From Sphingobacteriales bacterium (GTDB lineage Bacteria > Bacteroidota > Bacteroidia > Chitinophagales > Chitinophagaceae): a stretch of 42,352 bases of DNA. The notes below the pieces were generated by a model. It had not been told where the DNA came from. It was given only the letters and a program-made list of their open reading frames with translations, and did not search any database. The translations under genes and the position numbers were made by a program. Each line of letters starts with the position of its first letter. The stretch's first letter is position 1. Below are positions 1 to 8,343 of this stretch, piece by piece. Where the stretch lies: NCBI GenBank assembly GCA_024642285.1, contig JAHEBJ010000014.1, positions 1-42,352 on the forward strand. Direction: 5' to 3'.

Positions 1-1166
1 AAGGGGGGTATTTTTTCCAGGTAAAGGACAGGCTTTTTGATTCAAGACCTTTCGCCATCTATCTGCCTTCTGATAACAGGGACTTACGTTTATTAAGTGC
101 TGATAAACTTTTTGCTCCGGAAAATTTCGGTAATGGCACCGACAATAAATTTGCATTTAATGAATTGTCGGGATCAAGTTATCGCTACATCGCCAATTCA
201 ATCTTAAATGCAGGCTTCTTACAATTTAATAACAGGTTAACAGAGAAACTAAGTGTGGTTTGGGGGCTAAGAGTAGAAGATTTTGACCAGGTTATCGGGA
301 GTCTTAAAAAATCTGATCCACGCCATGTATACAGCAGAGTTACTGATTTCCTGCCCGGGTTAAATGCAAATTATAAAGTAAATAATAAAACCAATATTCG
401 CTTATCGGGTTCTCAAACAGTTATCCGACCAGAATTCAGGGAATTGAGCACGTTCCAGTTTTACGATTTTGACCTGGGTGCCACAGTTGCAGGTTATACA
501 GGCCTGGTAAGAACAAAAGTTTCCAATTTCGATCTCCGCTATGAATTATATCCAAGAGGCGGAGAGTTATTTACGCTCGGCGTCTTCTATAAATATTTCA
601 ATAATCCTATAGAGGCATATTTCAATCCAAGTTCAGGGGGCGCAAGCACCTACAATTTTCTTAATGCAACGGAAGCAATTAGTTTTGGAGCAGAACTGGA
701 ATTCAGAAAAAAACTTGACTTCAATCCCACATTTAAAAACTTCACTGTTCAGGGAAATATCTCTTATATATATAATCGTGTTGCCGGTATCGGACTTGAT
801 GAAGCCAGGGCCATGCAGGGACAAAGTCCCTATTTACTTAATGCCGGAATTCAATATGACATTGAAAAATACGGTATAAATACTACGCTTCTTTTTAATC
901 AGATAGGCAGAAGGATTGCATATGTTGGTGGAGGCGACCAACCTCCAATTTGGGAAAACCCCCGCCCATTACTTGATCTACAGATAGTAAAAAAGATATT
1001 ACAAAACAAGGGTGAATTAAAATTGAATATTTCAGATATCATCAACAAACAGGCGATTTTTTATACTGATCTGAACGGTAATAAGAAATTTGATAGTAAA
1101 GATGCGTTTGCCATCAAAAGAAAATACGGCAGTAATATCAGTGTAAGTTTCAGTTACAATTTTTAA
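1..1166 (+). CDS. TonB-dependent outer-membrane receptor, C-terminal part (5' end outside window)
   Basis: The frame is open from base 3 to the stop at 1164-1166, so about 387 C-terminal residues are visible and the plug and N-terminal domains are missing. The sequence has the alternating aromatic/polar strands of a large beta-barrel, for example LSVVWGLRVEDF and TNIRLSGSQTVIRPEFREL. It ends in VSFSYNF, the terminal aromatic expected for barrels assembled by BAM. The tail has a DLNGNKKFD stretch typical of Bacteroidota TonB receptors. It would sit in the outer membrane and import a ligand using ExbBD-TonB energy. The ligand cannot be read from this part. The next gene starts 29 bp downstream and encodes a lipoprotein, so the two are probably co-transcribed. 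The pst operon beyond suggests a phosphate-related ligand, which is inference only. A TTG at 165 is internal and not the start. Confidence 0.88.
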   Translation, partial: GGYFFQVKDRLFDSRPFAIYLPSDNRDLRLLSADKLFAPENFGNGTDNKFAFNELSGSSYRYIANSILNAGFLQFNNRLTEKLSVVWGLRVEDFDQVIGSLKKSDPRHVYSRVTDFLPGLNANYKVNNKTNIRLSGSQTVIRPEFRELSTFQFYDFDLGATVAGYTGLVRTKVSNFDLRYELYPRGGELFTLGVFYKYFNNPIEAYFNPSSGGASTYNFLNATEAISFGAELEFRKKLDFNPTFKNFTVQGNISYIYNRVAGIGLDEARAMQGQSPYLLNAGIQYDIEKYGINTTLLFNQIGRRIAYVGGGDQPPIWENPRPLLDLQIVKKILQNKGELKLNISDIINKQAIFYTDLNGNKKFDSKDAFAIKRKYGSNISVSFSYNF

Positions 1167-1195
1167 TAATAAAACAAGTCTAAAAAAAATAAAAC

Positions 1196-2608
1196 ATGAA
1201 AAAATTATTTCTTTACTCAGTATTAATTGCAGCAACGTCATTAAGCTGCCGCAAAATTGAAGTTGATGGCGGAACTACGGTTATTTCTGGTGGCGGAGGA
1301 ACAACTACCGAAAACACTATCCTTGAAGGAAGAATTAGTGAAAACCGTACCTTAAAAGCAGCTTATACATATAAACTGCGTGGCCTGGTGTATGTAACCA
1401 ATGGTGCTATCCTTACTATTGAGCCGGGTACAAAAATCGTAGGCGAAAATGGAAAGAACGGGGGGTTGATCATCACCCGTAGTTGCAAAATCATTGCAGA
1501 TGGTACAAAAGAGAAGCCAATCGTATTTACATCAGAAGCAGCAACTCCTCAACGTGGAGATTGGGCAGGGCTCGTTCTGTTAGGCAATGCGCCAACCAAT
1601 TCTTCTTTTAATGGTGTACAGGGTATTGGCGAAATTGAAGGAGGTATCAACAACAGTGATGGCCTGGGTTTGTATGGAACTCCTGCGACGCAGGCACAAA
1701 ATCCTGCAGACAACAGTGGAATCCTTCGCTATGTTCGTATAGAGTACGCAGGCTACGCTTTCTTACCAGATAAAGAGATCAACGGATTAACTTTTGGCGG
1801 TGTAGGCAGCCAGACAATAGTTGACTACGTGCAGGTATCTTATGCTAACGATGATTCCTTTGAGTGGTTTGGTGGCACTGTAAACTGTAAGCATCTTATT
1901 TCTTATAAAACACTGGATGATGATTTTGATACAGATAATGGTTACAGTGGAAAAGTTCAGTTTGGAATTTCAGTAAGAGATTCTGCAGTTGCTGATATTT
2001 CAAAAAGCGAAGCTTTTGAAAGTGATAATGACGCCAGCGGAAGTTCTTTGCTGCCGCAAACATCAGTTGTGTTCAGTAACATGACGGTAATGGGCCCCAA
2101 AGCAACATTGGGCAATACCGGAAACAGTTTATTTGTTTGGGGTGCACAGATCAGGAGAAACTCAAGCATGTCGCTTTTCAATTCTATCATCATGGGTTAT
2201 CCAAACGGGTTGTACATTGATGCAACAAAAGGTGTCCCCACAGATAATAATATTCCTGCATCTTTGTTTGTACAAAACAATATTATAGCCGGTTGCCCTA
2301 ACCCGGTTTTATACAGCATTGCCGGAAATTCAAACACACCCATTGCACCAAATACAACAGCTACCATAACCTCCTGGTTTAATACGCCTGTTTATGGTAA
2401 CAGTACCTATGCAACCAATAACGAAGTTGGACTTATTGCTCCATTCGATTACGCAACGCCCGATTTTAATCCTGCCGCCGGTTCACCTGCAGTTGCAGGT
2501 GCCAGTTTCAGTAATCCAAAACTGTCAACTGGTTTTACTGCCGTAAATTATAAAGGAGCATGTGCTGTAGGAGATACATGGTGGAAAAACTGGACAAAGT
2601 TTAATTAA
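1196..2608 (+). CDS. Exported lipoprotein with predicted right-handed beta-helix, unknown function
   Basis: The product has 470 residues. It begins MKKLFLYSVLIAATSLSC, a short lipoprotein signal with the acylated cysteine probably at C18, then a Gly/Thr-rich linker (about residues 25-40). The rest consists of short repeated strands such as ILTIEPGTKIVGE, PIVFTSEA and GDWAGLVLLG, followed by ILRYVRIEYAG and DYVQVSYANDDSFEWFGG. This pattern suggests a parallel beta-helix that may bind ligand at the cell surface. Such proteins are common in Bacteroidota and often follow a TonB-dependent receptor gene, as here. No catalytic motif is evident. A terminator follows, so the gene closes the receptor transcript. 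The lipobox is imperfect (S-L-S-C), but Bacteroidota tolerate this. A surface partner of the receptor is the best guess. Confidence 0.8.
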   Translation: MKKLFLYSVLIAATSLSCRKIEVDGGTTVISGGGGTTTENTILEGRISENRTLKAAYTYKLRGLVYVTNGAILTIEPGTKIVGENGKNGGLIITRSCKIIADGTKEKPIVFTSEAATPQRGDWAGLVLLGNAPTNSSFNGVQGIGEIEGGINNSDGLGLYGTPATQAQNPADNSGILRYVRIEYAGYAFLPDKEINGLTFGGVGSQTIVDYVQVSYANDDSFEWFGGTVNCKHLISYKTLDDDFDTDNGYSGKVQFGISVRDSAVADISKSEAFESDNDASGSSLLPQTSVVFSNMTVMGPKATLGNTGNSLFVWGAQIRRNSSMSLFNSIIMGYPNGLYIDATKGVPTDNNIPASLFVQNNIIAGCPNPVLYSIAGNSNTPIAPNTTATITSWFNTPVYGNSTYATNNEVGLIAPFDYATPDFNPAAGSPAVAGASFSNPKLSTGFTAVNYKGACAVGDTWWKNWTKFN

Positions 2609-2625
2609 TGTTTTCTTAAGCAAAT

Positions 2626-2657
2626 AGCATCCTGAGCTTAGCCGAAGGACAAATGCT
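2626..2657. repeat. REP-like imperfect palindrome
   Basis: The outer arms AGCAT (2626-2630) and ATGCT (2653-2657) enclose CCTGAGCTTAGCCGAAGG (2631-2648), whose ends are also complementary (CCT/AGG). From memory, the core resembles the short CCTTCGACAAGCTCAGG-type palindromes scattered through many bacterial genomes. I noticed only this copy in the window. It lies just before the terminator of the lipoprotein gene. Confidence 0.4.
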
Positions 2658-2693
2658 AAAACCACCTGATATTCCTGTCTGGGTGGTTTTTTA
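2658..2693 (+). terminator. Rho-independent terminator after the lipoprotein gene
   Basis: A perfect 9-bp stem, AAAACCACC (2658-2666) with GGTGGTTTT (2682-2690), encloses a 15-nt loop and runs into a T-rich tract. It separates the receptor/lipoprotein transcript from pstS. Confidence 0.8.
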
Positions 2694-2734
2694 TTTTAGA
2701 CCCGCCTTTGTCTCTTCTATATAACATATAGTGA

Positions 2735-2811
2735 TAACCAGTCGCTTAATAAATGGTAACAATTAATTAATATAAAAGTAACATTCCAACAACATGGTAT
2801 TTGTTCTTTTG
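2735..2811 (+). promoter_or_regulatory. Candidate Pho box array and promoter of pstS
   Basis: Tetramers related to TAAC occur in exact 11-bp register: TAAC at 2735, TTAA at 2746, TAAC at 2757, TAAT at 2768, TAAC at 2779 and CAAC at 2790. A -7-like element TTCTTTTG (2804-2811, seven of eight matches to TAnnTTTG) begins about 10 bp after the last repeat. There is no good -33 TTG, as expected where an activator replaces it. PhoB-type winged-helix regulators are known to bind 11-bp-phased direct repeats at this distance from the core promoter. Binding by the regulator at 8344-9027 is inferred. Confidence 0.6.
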
Positions 2812-2847
2812 CAGCAATTTATTAAACGATTAAAATCTTAATTAACG

Positions 2848-3945
2848 ATGAAAATTTTTTCAGGAATAAAAAAAATAATATTTTCTGCATTAGTGCTCAC
2901 ATTAACCGGAAGCATCATGCAGGGTTGTAACAACGGATCAGGAGACGGCAATGCTGAAGTCAAAGGCGACGATAATACTTTGCTAGGTGCAGGCAGCACA
3001 TTTGTATATCCATTGTTTTCAAAACAATTCTCAGAGTATAATAAACTGAATGGTTTAAAAATTAATTATCAATCCATCGGATCTGGTGGTGGTATTCTTC
3101 AGTTAACCAACAAAACAGTTGACTTTGGCGATTCGGATGCTCCGTTGAATGAAGAGCAGGCAAAGAATATGGGGGCTACTGCTTTACATATTCCAATGGC
3201 TTCAGGAGCTGTGGTAATCAGTTATAATGTACCGGAAGTAAAAGACACGTTGAAATTAAGTCCCGATGTTTTAGCAGATATTTTTCTTGGTAAAATAACC
3301 AAATGGAATGATGCAAAGATTGCAGCCATTAACAACGGTGTACAATTACCGGCTACTTCTATAGTTGTTGCTCATCGTTCAGACGGAAGCGGCACAACAA
3401 ATATTTTTACAGACTATCTTTCTAAAGTAAGTGAAGAGTGGAAATCAAAAGTGGGTAAAGGTTCTTCCGTTAACTGGCCCGTAGGGCTTGGTGGAAAAGG
3501 AAACGAAGGTGTTGCAGGTTTGGTTAAGCAAACGCCGGGAGCTATCGGATATATTGAATTAGCTTATGCCATGCAGAACAAAATGTCGTTTGCAAAACTG
3601 CAGAACAAAGCCGGGCATTTTATCACGCCGAATCTTGCTTCAACAAGTGCAGCTAGTAATATTGAGTTACCTGCTGATTCAAAAGTTTCATTAACAAATA
3701 CCGATGCTGTTGATGGATATCCGATCAGTGGCTTTACCTGGGCACTTATTTATACTGAGCAGAATTATAACAAGCGTTCAGAAGCAAGGGCAAAGAATCT
3801 TGCGAAATTATTATGGTGGAATATTCATGAAGGTCAACAGTATTGCTCAGATTTGCATTATGCACCTTTGTCGCCCGCGGCAATTGAAGTAGCCGAAGCC
3901 ATTTTGAAAACGGCCACTTATAATGGTAAGATCATTTTGGAATAA
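2848..3945 (+). CDS. pstS: Phosphate ABC transporter substrate-binding lipoprotein PstS
   Basis: The protein has 365 residues and a lipoprotein signal ending SIMQGC, so C27 is the likely lipidated residue. It should be anchored in the membrane and deliver phosphate to PstCA. Family motifs are visible: GAGSTFVYPLF after the linker, IGSGGGILQL, DFGDSDAPL, and the phosphate-loop motif RSDGSGTTNIF. GAIGYIELAYA and the C-terminal WALIYTEQ block are also typical of PstS. The length is normal. The gene has its own promoter with phased repeats and is separated from pstC by a stable hairpin, which may let it be made in excess of the membrane subunits. The ATG at 2848 directly precedes the signal peptide. 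Confidence 0.97.
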   Translation: MKIFSGIKKIIFSALVLTLTGSIMQGCNNGSGDGNAEVKGDDNTLLGAGSTFVYPLFSKQFSEYNKLNGLKINYQSIGSGGGILQLTNKTVDFGDSDAPLNEEQAKNMGATALHIPMASGAVVISYNVPEVKDTLKLSPDVLADIFLGKITKWNDAKIAAINNGVQLPATSIVVAHRSDGSGTTNIFTDYLSKVSEEWKSKVGKGSSVNWPVGLGGKGNEGVAGLVKQTPGAIGYIELAYAMQNKMSFAKLQNKAGHFITPNLASTSAASNIELPADSKVSLTNTDAVDGYPISGFTWALIYTEQNYNKRSEARAKNLAKLLWWNIHEGQQYCSDLHYAPLSPAAIEVAEAILKTATYNGKIILE

Positions 3946-3970
3946 AGAGATTAATAAAAAATAAACCCTG

Positions 3971-4006
3971 GAAATTCCCGCTGTAAATAATACGGCGGGA
4001 AATTTC
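3971..4006 (+). other. Intercistronic hairpin between pstS and pstC
   Basis: Bases 3971-3983 pair with 3993-4006 to give a 13-bp stem with one bulged A (4000), one G-T pair and a 9-nt loop. No T tract follows, so it does not look like a terminator. An mRNA-stabilising or processing structure protecting the pstS message is more likely. Confidence 0.65.
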
Positions 4007-4018
4007 ATAATTAAGAGA

Positions 4019-4930
4019 ATGGAAGTTTGGAAAAATATTAAAATAAAGAGGTCCTTCCGGCAGATAAGGATGGAGAAGATATTCAGGTCTTCGCTGGTAC
4101 TTATCGCCATAAGCATCCTTGTTTTGGTATTGGCTTTTATGCTTACGTTGATCATCCAGTCCATGCCTTCAATAAAAGCATTGGGCTTTGGTTTCCTGTA
4201 CGGCAAAACATGGGATCCGGTTGTAAATATTTACGGCACATATCCTTTTTTGCTGGGTACTTTATTAACTTCTTTTTTAGCGCTGCTGATCTCCATACCT
4301 TTTTCATTTTCAATAGCTATTTTTTTAGGCGAGTATCATCCACGTGGCTGGTTTTCGGAGTTTTTGAAAAACGCCATTGAATTGATTGCTGCCGTGCCTT
4401 CGGTTATTTATGGCTTCTGGGGGTTGTTTGTTTTAGTGCCGCTGGTAAGGAGTTTAGAAATTAAATTGGGTGTTACTCCATATGGAATCGGAATATTTAC
4501 GTCCTCATTGATCCTGGCTATCATGATCATTCCTTATGCCGCATCACTAGGCAGGGAAATGATCCGCATGGTACCTGCATCTTTAAAAGAAGCTGCTTAT
4601 TCATTAGGTGCAACCAGGTATGAGGTTATTAGAATGGTGGTTATCCCTTACGCTAAATCAGGTTTGTTTGCCGGTGTTTTGTTATCACTCGGCCGAGCAT
4701 TGGGCGAAACCATGGCGGTGACGATGGTTATCGGTAACACCAGCATCATTCCAAAAAGTATTTTTGATCCGGGTAATACCATGGCCAGTGTTATTGCCAA
4801 TGAATTTACCGAAGCAGCAAGTACACTTTACCTGTCATCGCTGATCGAATTGGGCTTGATACTCTTTTTGGTAACGGTTGTCATCAACATCATCGGTAAA
4901 AAAGTTATTAAGCGTTTTACAACTGAATAA
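4019..4930 (+). CDS. pstC: Phosphate ABC transporter permease PstC
   Basis: This inner-membrane permease of 303 residues forms the phosphate channel with PstA. The sequence gives about six hydrophobic helices. The first (about residues 24-47) is followed by the periplasmic segment GFGFLYGKTWDPVVNIYGTY, typical of PstC. The ABC coupling motif that docks onto PstB lies in SLKEAAYSLGATRYEVIRMV. GRALGETMAVTMVIGN is the characteristic late-helix signature. An ATG at 4070 (residue 18) is a possible shorter start. The stop is followed after only 2 nt by the pstA start, which indicates translational coupling. Confidence 0.96.
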   Translation: MEVWKNIKIKRSFRQIRMEKIFRSSLVLIAISILVLVLAFMLTLIIQSMPSIKALGFGFLYGKTWDPVVNIYGTYPFLLGTLLTSFLALLISIPFSFSIAIFLGEYHPRGWFSEFLKNAIELIAAVPSVIYGFWGLFVLVPLVRSLEIKLGVTPYGIGIFTSSLILAIMIIPYAASLGREMIRMVPASLKEAAYSLGATRYEVIRMVVIPYAKSGLFAGVLLSLGRALGETMAVTMVIGNTSIIPKSIFDPGNTMASVIANEFTEAASTLYLSSLIELGLILFLVTVVINIIGKKVIKRFTTE

Positions 4931-4932
4931 TC

Positions 4933-5778
4933 ATGGCACAGAATATAAATTACAGGCTGGGTAAAAGCAAATCATTCAGGGGATTGGTAATCTTCTTTTC
5001 CATCTTGTGTACGCTTCCTTTATTCCTGATACTTTTTTATATCATCAGGGAGGGTATCATACATATAAACTGGAATTTTTTGATTAACCTACCCAAGCCC
5101 GTTGGCGAAACCGGTGGTGGCATTGCCAATGCGTTGATTGGCAGTTTACTGATTGTTTTTTATGCCGCTGTTATTGCCATACCTTTTGGTATCATGGGAG
5201 GGATTTACTTAAGTGAAAATAAAAATTCCTGGTTATCCTACTGGTGCCGCCTGTCGGTTGATGTCCTTCAGGGTACACCGTCAATCGTTGTGGGTATAGT
5301 TATTTATTTCTGGATTGTAAAACCATTGGGTACATTTTCAGCTTTATCCGGAAGTATAGCTTTGGCGGTGATGATGCTGCCCATCATTGTAAGATCAACA
5401 GAAGAAACTTTAAAATTATTGCCCTCTACTTTAAAGGAAGCGGGGCTTGCACTAGGGCTCCCATACCATAAAGTGATGTTGCGGATCATTCTGCCATGCG
5501 GATTCAGTGGTGTGCTTTCAGGAATAATTTTAGCAGTAGCAAGAATAGCTGGTGAAACTGCCCCACTATTATTTACAGCGTTTGGAAATCCTTATTTTAC
5601 CACAGATATTTCAAAGCCAATGCAGAGTTTGCCGTTGTTGATTTTTAACTATGCCACCAGTCCGTATGACGAATGGCACAACCTGGCCTGGGGAGCTGCA
5701 CTTATTTTATTACTATGGATATTATTGTTAAACATAATAACAAAGATCACGACGAGAAGATGGAAAATACAATTTTAA
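4933..5778 (+). CDS. pstA: Phosphate ABC transporter permease PstA
   Basis: The second inner-membrane permease has 281 residues and about six transmembrane helices. The first (about residues 20-40) is followed by a periplasmic stretch with [15 protein letters not shown], typical of PstA. The cytoplasmic coupling loop [21 protein letters not shown] contains the EAA-type motif that contacts Pst[18 protein letters not shown] is a strong family signature. The 3' end overlaps the chosen pstB start by 19 bp. Confidence 0.96.
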   Translation: MAQNINYRLGKSKSFRGLVIFFSILCTLPLFLILFYIIREGIIHINWNFLINLPKPVGETGGGIANALIGSLLIVFYAAVIAIPFGIMGGIYLSENKNSWLSYWCRLSVDVLQGTPSIVVGIVIYFWIVKPLGTFSALSGSIALAVMMLPIIVRSTEETLKLLPSTLKEAGLALGLPYHKVMLRIILPCGFSGVLSGIILAVARIAGETAPLLFTAFGNPYFTTDISKPMQSLPLLIFNYATSPYDEWHNLAWGAALILLLWILLLNIITKITTRRWKIQF

Positions 5779-6518
5779 GATCAATAGATTTTGATGCCTA
5801 CTTTGGCGATAATCATGTTGTAAAGAAGGTGAATATGGACATTCCCAAAAACAACGTGATTGCAGTGATGGGACCATCAGGTTGTGGTAAAACAACTTTC
5901 CTGCGCTGTATTAACCGTATGCATGAACTGATTGAAGGTGCCAAGACAAAGGGAAAAATGTTGCTTAATGAGGAAGATGTTTATAGTATGCACCCAATCT
6001 TTGTAAGGCATAAGATAGGTATGGTGTTTCAGCGTCCTAACCCTTTTCCTAATTTAAGTATCTATGATAATGTGATTGCCGGGTACAAACTGAATGGAAT
6101 GAAAATTACCAGGGCAGACCGCGATGCAATTGTTGAATCCTCTTTACAAAAAGCAGCGCTGTGGAATGAGGTGAAAGATTCGTTGCATAAAAAAGGAACT
6201 TTTTTATCGGGCGGTCAACAGCAACGTTTGTGTATTGCCAGAGCCATTGCTATGGAGCCCGAAATATTGTTGTTGGATGAACCTACTTCGGCACTTGACC
6301 CCATTTCAACTTCCAGCATTGAGGAGCTGCTACACGAACTGAAAAAAAATTATACCTTGATCATTGTTACGCACAATATGCAACAGGCGGGCCGTGTAAG
6401 CGATAGGACTGCTTTTTTCTATATGGGAGAATTAATTGAATACGACGTTACAAAAAACATGTTCACTAATCCAAGAGACGAAAGAACACAAAATTATATA
6501 ACCGGACGTTTTAGTTAA
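5760..6518 (+). CDS. pstB: Phosphate ABC transporter ATPase PstB
   Basis: This cytoplasmic ATPase drives phosphate import through PstCA. With the ATG at 5760 it has 252 residues, normal for PstB. Walker A is GPSGCGKT (residues 38-45). The Q-loop lies in [11 protein letters not shown], the signature is LSGGQQQR, Walker B is [13 protein letters not shown], and the H-loop is in [10 protein letters not shown]. The chosen start overlaps pstA by 19 bp. An ATG at 5715 would add 15 residues ([15 protein letters not shown]) and cannot be excluded. A start at 5673 would put unrelated sequence in front of the domain and is unlikely. The function is certain; only the first residues are in doubt. Confidence 0.95.
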   Translation: MENTILRSIDFDAYFGDNHVVKKVNMDIPKNNVIAVMGPSGCGKTTFLRCINRMHELIEGAKTKGKMLLNEEDVYSMHPIFVRHKIGMVFQRPNPFPNLSIYDNVIAGYKLNGMKITRADRDAIVESSLQKAALWNEVKDSLHKKGTFLSGGQQQRLCIARAIAMEPEILLLDEPTSALDPISTSSIEELLHELKKNYTLIIVTHNMQQAGRVSDRTAFFYMGELIEYDVTKNMFTNPRDERTQNYITGRFS

Positions 6519-6542
6519 CGATCCTAAAAATAAAAGATAGTT

Positions 6543-7211
6543 ATGACACAGTTTGAGACAGAAATGCAGGATTTAAAATTGGAAGTGATCAATATGTGGC
6601 AGTTGGTGCTGCTGCAATTATCCAAATCAAAAGAAGCATTGTTAACATTTGATAAAGACCTGGCCAGAGAAGTTATTGCCATTGAGAAAAGAGTGAATTC
6701 ATTGGAATTAAAAATTGACAGAGATTGCGAAAATATATTTGCACTTTACTCACCGGTAGCCGTTGACCTGAGGTTTTTATTAGCTGCGCTAAAGATCAAT
6801 ACCAATCTCGAGAGGATTGGCGACATCGCCGAAGGCATCGCCGGATATGTTGTGGCATCCCCACAAAAATTCAATGCAAAAATGCTGGAGTCAACCCGGT
6901 TAGTTGAAATGTTTGACGGATCAATAAGTATTCTAACTGATACGCAAACGGCTTTTGAATTTGAGGATACGATTCTTGCCCGTACAATCTTTTCGAGAGA
7001 TGATGTTTTGGATGAGATAAACAGAAATGCCGACGACGGCGCTACAAAATATATCCGGGAAAACCTGGATACTATCCCTGAGGCACTATACATCATATCC
7101 ATAATCAGGAAGCTTGAACGTGTTGGTGACCAGTCAAAAAACATCGCAGAGGAAATTATTTTTTATGTGGAAGCAAAAGTTTTGAAACACAATAAGAAAG
7201 CTAAAGATTAA
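6543..7211 (+). CDS. phoU: Phosphate signalling protein PhoU
   Basis: PhoU is a cytoplasmic regulator that links PstSCAB to the PhoR kinase and keeps the Pho response off when phosphate is plentiful. The 222 residues form two similar all-helical halves. Each half carries the family metal-binding ExxxD motif: E90-D94 in NLERIGDIAEGIA and E192-D196 in KLERVGDQSKNIAEEI. The gene follows pstB after 24 bp and closes the pst operon. Its TAA stop shares bases with the stop of the kinase gene on the other strand, so the two meet tail to tail with no spacer. Confidence 0.96.
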   Translation: MTQFETEMQDLKLEVINMWQLVLLQLSKSKEALLTFDKDLAREVIAIEKRVNSLELKIDRDCENIFALYSPVAVDLRFLLAALKINTNLERIGDIAEGIAGYVVASPQKFNAKMLESTRLVEMFDGSISILTDTQTAFEFEDTILARTIFSRDDVLDEINRNADDGATKYIRENLDTIPEALYIISIIRKLERVGDQSKNIAEEIIFYVEAKVLKHNKKAKD

Positions 7212-8257
7212 TCCTTCTTACTAAGCAGTGTAAAACCAAAAGTACTGCCCACATCTATCTTACTGCGTACATGAATGGATTGACCGTGTGCTTCAATAAT
7301 ATGTTTGCAGATTGACAATCCCAATCCGCTGCCACCTTCTTTGCGGCTCCTGGCAAGATCTGTACGATAAAACCGTTCAAAAATTCGAAGTAAATGTTCT
7401 TCGGCAATACCTGCGCCATCATCACTGATCTCTATCAAAACCCTGACTTCATCTACCTTATAGAAACTAGCTTCGATAATACCCGACTGCTTGCCGTATT
7501 TAATTGCATTATCTACCAGGTTAATTAGCACCTGTCTTATTTTCTCCTTATCGGCATAAACAGTTAGTGGCAATTCACATCCCTTTTTTATAATACAGTT
7601 TATTTCCTTTTCATCAGCCTTTAGCGAAAGCGTATCATAAACTTCTTTCAGCAGGTCCTGAATTACAAAGTTATCCTGAACAACCGGATGCTCACCACTT
7701 TCCAGCTTTGAAATGGCATCCAGATCTTCAACGAGATTTACAAGCCTGTCAACATTACGGGATGTACTTTGAAGAAACTTTACATTTACTTCGGGTTTTT
7801 CCAATGCACCATTAAGTAATGTATCAATATAACCTTGTATGGCAAAAATGGGCGTCTTCAGTTCATGGCTCAGGTTTTGTAAAAACTCTTTCCTGAATAC
7901 TTCATTTCGCTGTAAAAGTTCAATTTCTGCTTTACGTTGTTCTGCCCATGCTTCAACGTCTTCTCTTACTTCGTCAATACTTTTTTGTGGCAAAATATTT
8001 TTGTAATAAAACTCCTCTTTTCTAGTGGCTTTAGTTTGATAAATGAACTTATAAATGAGCTTTATTTTGCGATAGATGAACGTCTGCAGGGTGTACAATA
8101 TCAGTCCATAAGTGCCGGCAAAAATTACAATGAACGACAAAAAAGCTATCCACCAAACAGGTTTAAAAATAAATATTCCAATGGCTATAGGAATGGATAA
8201 TCCCAGCGCTGTTAGCAAGGATAATTGCTGTGGTGATATATTTTTTTTTGAAAGCAT
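7208..8257 (-). CDS. phoR: PhoR-like sensor histidine kinase
   Basis: This membrane histidine kinase of 349 residues is probably the partner of the upstream regulator in the phosphate response. Two helices (about residues 12-31 and 34-58) are joined by only a few residues, so there is almost no periplasmic domain. A coiled-coil-like segment leads to the H-box NLSHELKTPI with the phosphorylated histidine at H131. The catalytic domain shows the N-box NLVDNAIKYGK, the G1 box DDGAGIAEEHL and the G2 box SGLGLSICKHIIEAHG. Unlike E. coli PhoR, no PAS domain fits between the membrane and the H-box. The name rests on architecture plus the position facing phoU; a kinase for another signal is less likely. 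Confidence 0.85.
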   Translation of the reverse strand: MLSKKNISPQQLSLLTALGLSIPIAIGIFIFKPVWWIAFLSFIVIFAGTYGLILYTLQTFIYRKIKLIYKFIYQTKATRKEEFYYKNILPQKSIDEVREDVEAWAEQRKAEIELLQRNEVFRKEFLQNLSHELKTPIFAIQGYIDTLLNGALEKPEVNVKFLQSTSRNVDRLVNLVEDLDAISKLESGEHPVVQDNFVIQDLLKEVYDTLSLKADEKEINCIIKKGCELPLTVYADKEKIRQVLINLVDNAIKYGKQSGIIEASFYKVDEVRVLIEISDDGAGIAEEHLLRIFERFYRTDLARSRKEGGSGLGLSICKHIIEAHGQSIHVRSKIDVGSTFGFTLLSKKD

Positions 8258-8343
8258 TATTAATTTATTGTTGAGGATAAAACTATTACGAAAGTAATCA
8301 ACAATTAACTATCTGCAATAATCGTTGAATTTTGTAATAGGGG

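Noticed and set aside
3971-4006. Terminator after pstS
   Set aside because: The hairpin is stable but has no T tract after it, and the pst genes continue at once.
5673-5759. Longer pstB start
   Set aside because: The added residues from 5673 encode unrelated sequence inside pstA; the ATG at 5760 gives the normal family length. The ATG at 5715 stays possible.
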